From GCA-2748575 sp965222725 (lineage in GTDB: Bacteria > Pseudomonadota > Gammaproteobacteria > Pseudomonadales > Ketobacteraceae): a stretch of 64,000 bases of DNA. The DNA lies in the NCBI GenBank assembly GCA_965222725.1, contig OZ244969.1, forward strand, positions 496,001-560,000, read 5' to 3'. This document shows positions 62,111-64,000 of the stretch, in pieces. The number at the start of each line of letters is the position of its first letter. The first letter of the stretch is position 1. Below the pieces are notes generated by a model. That model made no database searches, was not told the origin of the DNA, and was given only the letters and a program-made list of their open reading frames with translations. Position numbers and translations under genes: made by a program.

Positions 62111-62375
62111 GGGAGTCTCTGATCAAGCCCAGGTGGCCTCTGCGCAACCTGAAAGGTGCAAATGCAAGGCAAGTTTCGCCGTTAATGGCCGTCGTCCTTA
62201 ACAAGAAACTTAACGCAGCAGTTGTGCCTTTCAGGCCGCGCCCAGAGGGTCCTTCAGGAATTCCCCCTGGCTGCGTTGTGCTGCTTCGCCGGGCAACCAG
62301 CCCGCCTGCATCGCACGCCTTGCCAGGGAAAATTCCTGAAGGACAGAGGCCGCCTGGGCTTGATCAGAGACTCCC
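62111..62375. repeat. 265-bp palindromic element with near-perfect 32-bp terminal inverted repeats
   Basis: Arms 62111-62142 (starting GGGAGTCTCTGATC) and 62344-62375 (ending GATCAGAGACTCCC) are complementary with one mismatch. Nested pairs follow: CCTGAAAGG (62148) with CCTTTCAGG (62227), AAGTTTC (62171) with GAAACTT (62205), GTTAA (62181) with TTAAC (62198), a 13-bp pair TCCTTCAGGAATT (62250) with its complement (62331), and CGGGC-aacca-GCCCG (62290-62304). It folds into a branched structure and sits 23 bases past the ilvA stop codon. It is probably a non-autonomous repeat element that may also terminate ilvA. Confidence 0.75.
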
Positions 62376-62398
62376 TAGATAAGGCAACAAAACCGTTT

Positions 62399-63928
62399 TT
62401 ATTGCAAGAAGAGACCATAGGCCGGGTTATCACACTCATCCCAGTAGCGATAACCCAGTTCGTTGAAATAGCGAATCAGCACATCATGCTCCTGCTCCGG
62501 CACCTGCAACCCCACCAGTACCCGGCCATAAGCTGCACCATGATTGCGATAATGGAACAGGCTGATGTTCCACTTTGCACCAAGCTTGATCAGAAACTGC
62601 AGCAAGGCCCCGGGGCGCTCAGGAAACTCAAAACGGAACAATACCTCGTTGGGCACCCCTTTGCCGTCTTCCGTCTGGCCACGGCCACCCACCATATGGC
62701 GAATGTGCAGCTTGGCCATTTCATTGTCGGTAAGATTGGTTACCCCGTAGCCTTTTTCCCGCAGCTTTTCGGTGACTTCGGCGGTTTCGCCCACGCCGCC
62801 ACTGGTTTGAATACCCACGAATACATGGGCCGCATCGGATGCGGCAAAACGGTAATTGAATTCGGTGATACTGCGCTTGCCCAGGGTGTCGCAGAATTGC
62901 AGAAAGCTGCCGGGCTGCTCCGGAATCGTCACGGCAAAAATCGCTTCGCGACGCTCACCCAGCTCGGCCCGCTCGGCAATGTGACGCAGGCGATCAAAGT
63001 TGACGTTGGCGCCACTGGCAATGGCCATTAACGTCTGACCCTGAGTTTGTTCCCGTTCCACGTATTTTTTCAGGCCGGCGATGGAAAGCGCACCGGCCGG
63101 TTCACAGATGGAACGGGTATCGTCGAACACATCCTTTACAGCGGCACAGATTTCGTCGGTGGTAACGGTAATCACTTCATCCACGTATTCCCTGGCCAGG
63201 CGGAATGTTTCCTCGCCGATCTGTTTTACCGCCACACCGTCGGCAAACAGGCCTACCTGGTCCAGCACCACCCGCTCATCGGCCTGCAGGGCCGCATGCA
63301 AACAGGCGGAATCCTTGGGTTCTACTCCCACGATTTTGATATCCGGGCGCAAGTATTTGATGTAGCAGCTGACACCGGCAATCAGACCACCGCCACCCAC
63401 GGGAATAAAGATGGCTTCCAGTGGTCCGGTATGCTGACGCAGGATTTCCATGCCGATGGTGCCCTGTCCGGCAATCACATCGGGGTCATCGTAGGGATGA
63501 ACAAAGGTATAGCCTTTCAGATCTTCCAGTTGCTTGGCATGAGCATAGGCTTCATCAAAAATATCCCCGTGCAGCACCACATTGCCGCCGTGGGCACGCA
63601 CCGAGGCCACTTTGATTTCCGGCGTGGTTTTAGGCATGACAATCACGGCATTAATACCCAGGCCTGAAGCAGCCAGCGCTACACCCTGCGCATGATTGCC
63701 GGCCGATGCGGTAATCACGCCCCGCTCTTTCTGTTCATCGCTCAGGTTAACAATCTTGTTGTAGGCACCACGCAGCTTGAAGGAAAACACCGGCTGCAGA
63801 TCTTCCCGTTTCAGCAGAACCTGGTTGTCGAGGCGACGGGACAGTGAGCGGGCCGGTTCCACCGGGGTTTCCAGTGCCACATCGTAAACCTGAGCCTGGA
63901 GAATACGTTTAATGTAAGCGTTAAGCAT
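62399..63928 (-). CDS. ilvA: Threonine ammonia-lyase, biosynthetic
   Basis: This enzyme deaminates threonine to 2-oxobutyrate, the first step of isoleucine synthesis. The 509-residue protein has the pyridoxal-phosphate lysine K51 in PVFSFKLRGAYNK, the phosphate loop VGGGGLIAG, and two C-terminal ACT-like regulatory domains (about 330-400 and 420-505, with FPERPGALLQFL) that give isoleucine feedback inhibition. The two regulatory domains separate it from the shorter catabolic enzyme. Length is close to the 514 residues of E. coli IlvA. It stands alone; the 72 bases upstream to the window edge hold no start. Confidence 0.96.
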   Translation of the reverse strand: MLNAYIKRILQAQVYDVALETPVEPARSLSRRLDNQVLLKREDLQPVFSFKLRGAYNKIVNLSDEQKERGVITASAGNHAQGVALAASGLGINAVIVMPKTTPEIKVASVRAHGGNVVLHGDIFDEAYAHAKQLEDLKGYTFVHPYDDPDVIAGQGTIGMEILRQHTGPLEAIFIPVGGGGLIAGVSCYIKYLRPDIKIVGVEPKDSACLHAALQADERVVLDQVGLFADGVAVKQIGEETFRLAREYVDEVITVTTDEICAAVKDVFDDTRSICEPAGALSIAGLKKYVEREQTQGQTLMAIASGANVNFDRLRHIAERAELGERREAIFAVTIPEQPGSFLQFCDTLGKRSITEFNYRFAASDAAHVFVGIQTSGGVGETAEVTEKLREKGYGVTNLTDNEMAKLHIRHMVGGRGQTEDGKGVPNEVLFRFEFPERPGALLQFLIKLGAKWNISLFHYRNHGAAYGRVLVGLQVPEQEHDVLIRYFNELGYRYWDECDNPAYGLFLQ

Positions 63929-64000
63929 GATGCCTGGGATTCTGCCTTATCATTTTTGCCGGAATATCATTCATAGTAACAGATGGCCTGCAGTTCCACA

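Larger units (their letters stand above)
61360..62398. other. Mostly non-coding kilobase between ygfA and ilvA
   Basis: It holds the 41-codon leftward ORF (61387-61512), AT-rich sequence from about 61600 to 62090 with promoter-like TATATATA near 61850, and the 265-bp palindromic element. No other gene is supported. Confidence 0.6.

Noticed and set aside
62095..62382. 95-codon rightward reading frame
   Set aside because: It lies almost wholly inside the 265-bp palindromic element and is explained by the structure.

Overview
The window looks like chromosomal DNA of a free-living, probably marine gammaproteobacterium of moderately high GC. The evidence is gene content and order: ygfB-pepP-ubiquinone hydroxylase divergent from a coiled-coil gene, zapA, 6S RNA and ygfA; lgt-thyA-folA; a PTS-Ntr ptsP next to rppH; a branched PutA; and a dedicated sortase system known mainly from marine proteobacteria. 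The genus cannot be read from the sequence. Nothing indicates a plasmid, prophage, insertion sequence or CRISPR array, and no tRNA or rRNA gene was recognised.

Layout. 1-7.8 kb: start of a GspE/PilB-type ATPase gene (cut by the window edge), putA, argA, a duplicated thioredoxin-fold protein, a YkgJ cysteine-cluster protein and lpoB. 7.8-15.9 kb: the sortase island. The VIT/vWA sortase target, class GN sortase and a 131-residue protein run leftward. The dedicated response regulator, histidine kinase and an HExxHxxGxxHD metalloprotease run rightward. The gap between them carries two pairs of 10-bp-period direct repeats, which are candidate operators. 16-22.9 kb: a PilZ protein, a small lipoprotein and the leftward operon lgt-thyA-folA-DUF349-yecA. 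23.2-28.4 kb: a 1196-residue double activase plus a 532-residue 2-hydroxyacyl-CoA-dehydratase-like partner, a two-gene iron-sulfur system of unknown substrate. It is followed by gene debris from a hydrolase and a sigma factor.

28.9-35.5 kb: NRDE protein, chemoreceptor, phosphotransferase, ptsP and rppH. 35.7-41.9 kb: the compact hydrogenase-maturation operon hypF-C-D-E-A-B, with no hydrogenase structural gene in view. 42-49.8 kb: HAD phosphatase, imelysin-like lipoprotein, rlmI-type methyltransferase, HDOD protein, SDR, SnoaL-like protein and a large GHSLGG lipoprotein hydrolase. This stretch holds a 177-bp perfect-ended palindromic element and a zone of strong C-over-G strand bias. 49.9-54.4 kb: the glycine cleavage operon gcvT-H-PA-PB. 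54.5-59.8 kb: orphan histidine kinase, small hypothetical protein, UbiH-family hydroxylase, pepP and ygfB. 59.9-61.4 kb: coiled-coil protein, zapA, 6S RNA and ygfA. 61.4-64 kb: a mostly non-coding kilobase with a 41-codon membrane-protein ORF and a 265-bp palindromic element, then ilvA.

The features most worth following are the sortase island with its attached protease and sensor domain, the double activase/dehydratase pair, and the two unrelated palindromic elements. Start codons were moved from the longest reading frame wherever a ribosome-binding site, the family's usual N-terminus or a neighbour overlap argued for it.
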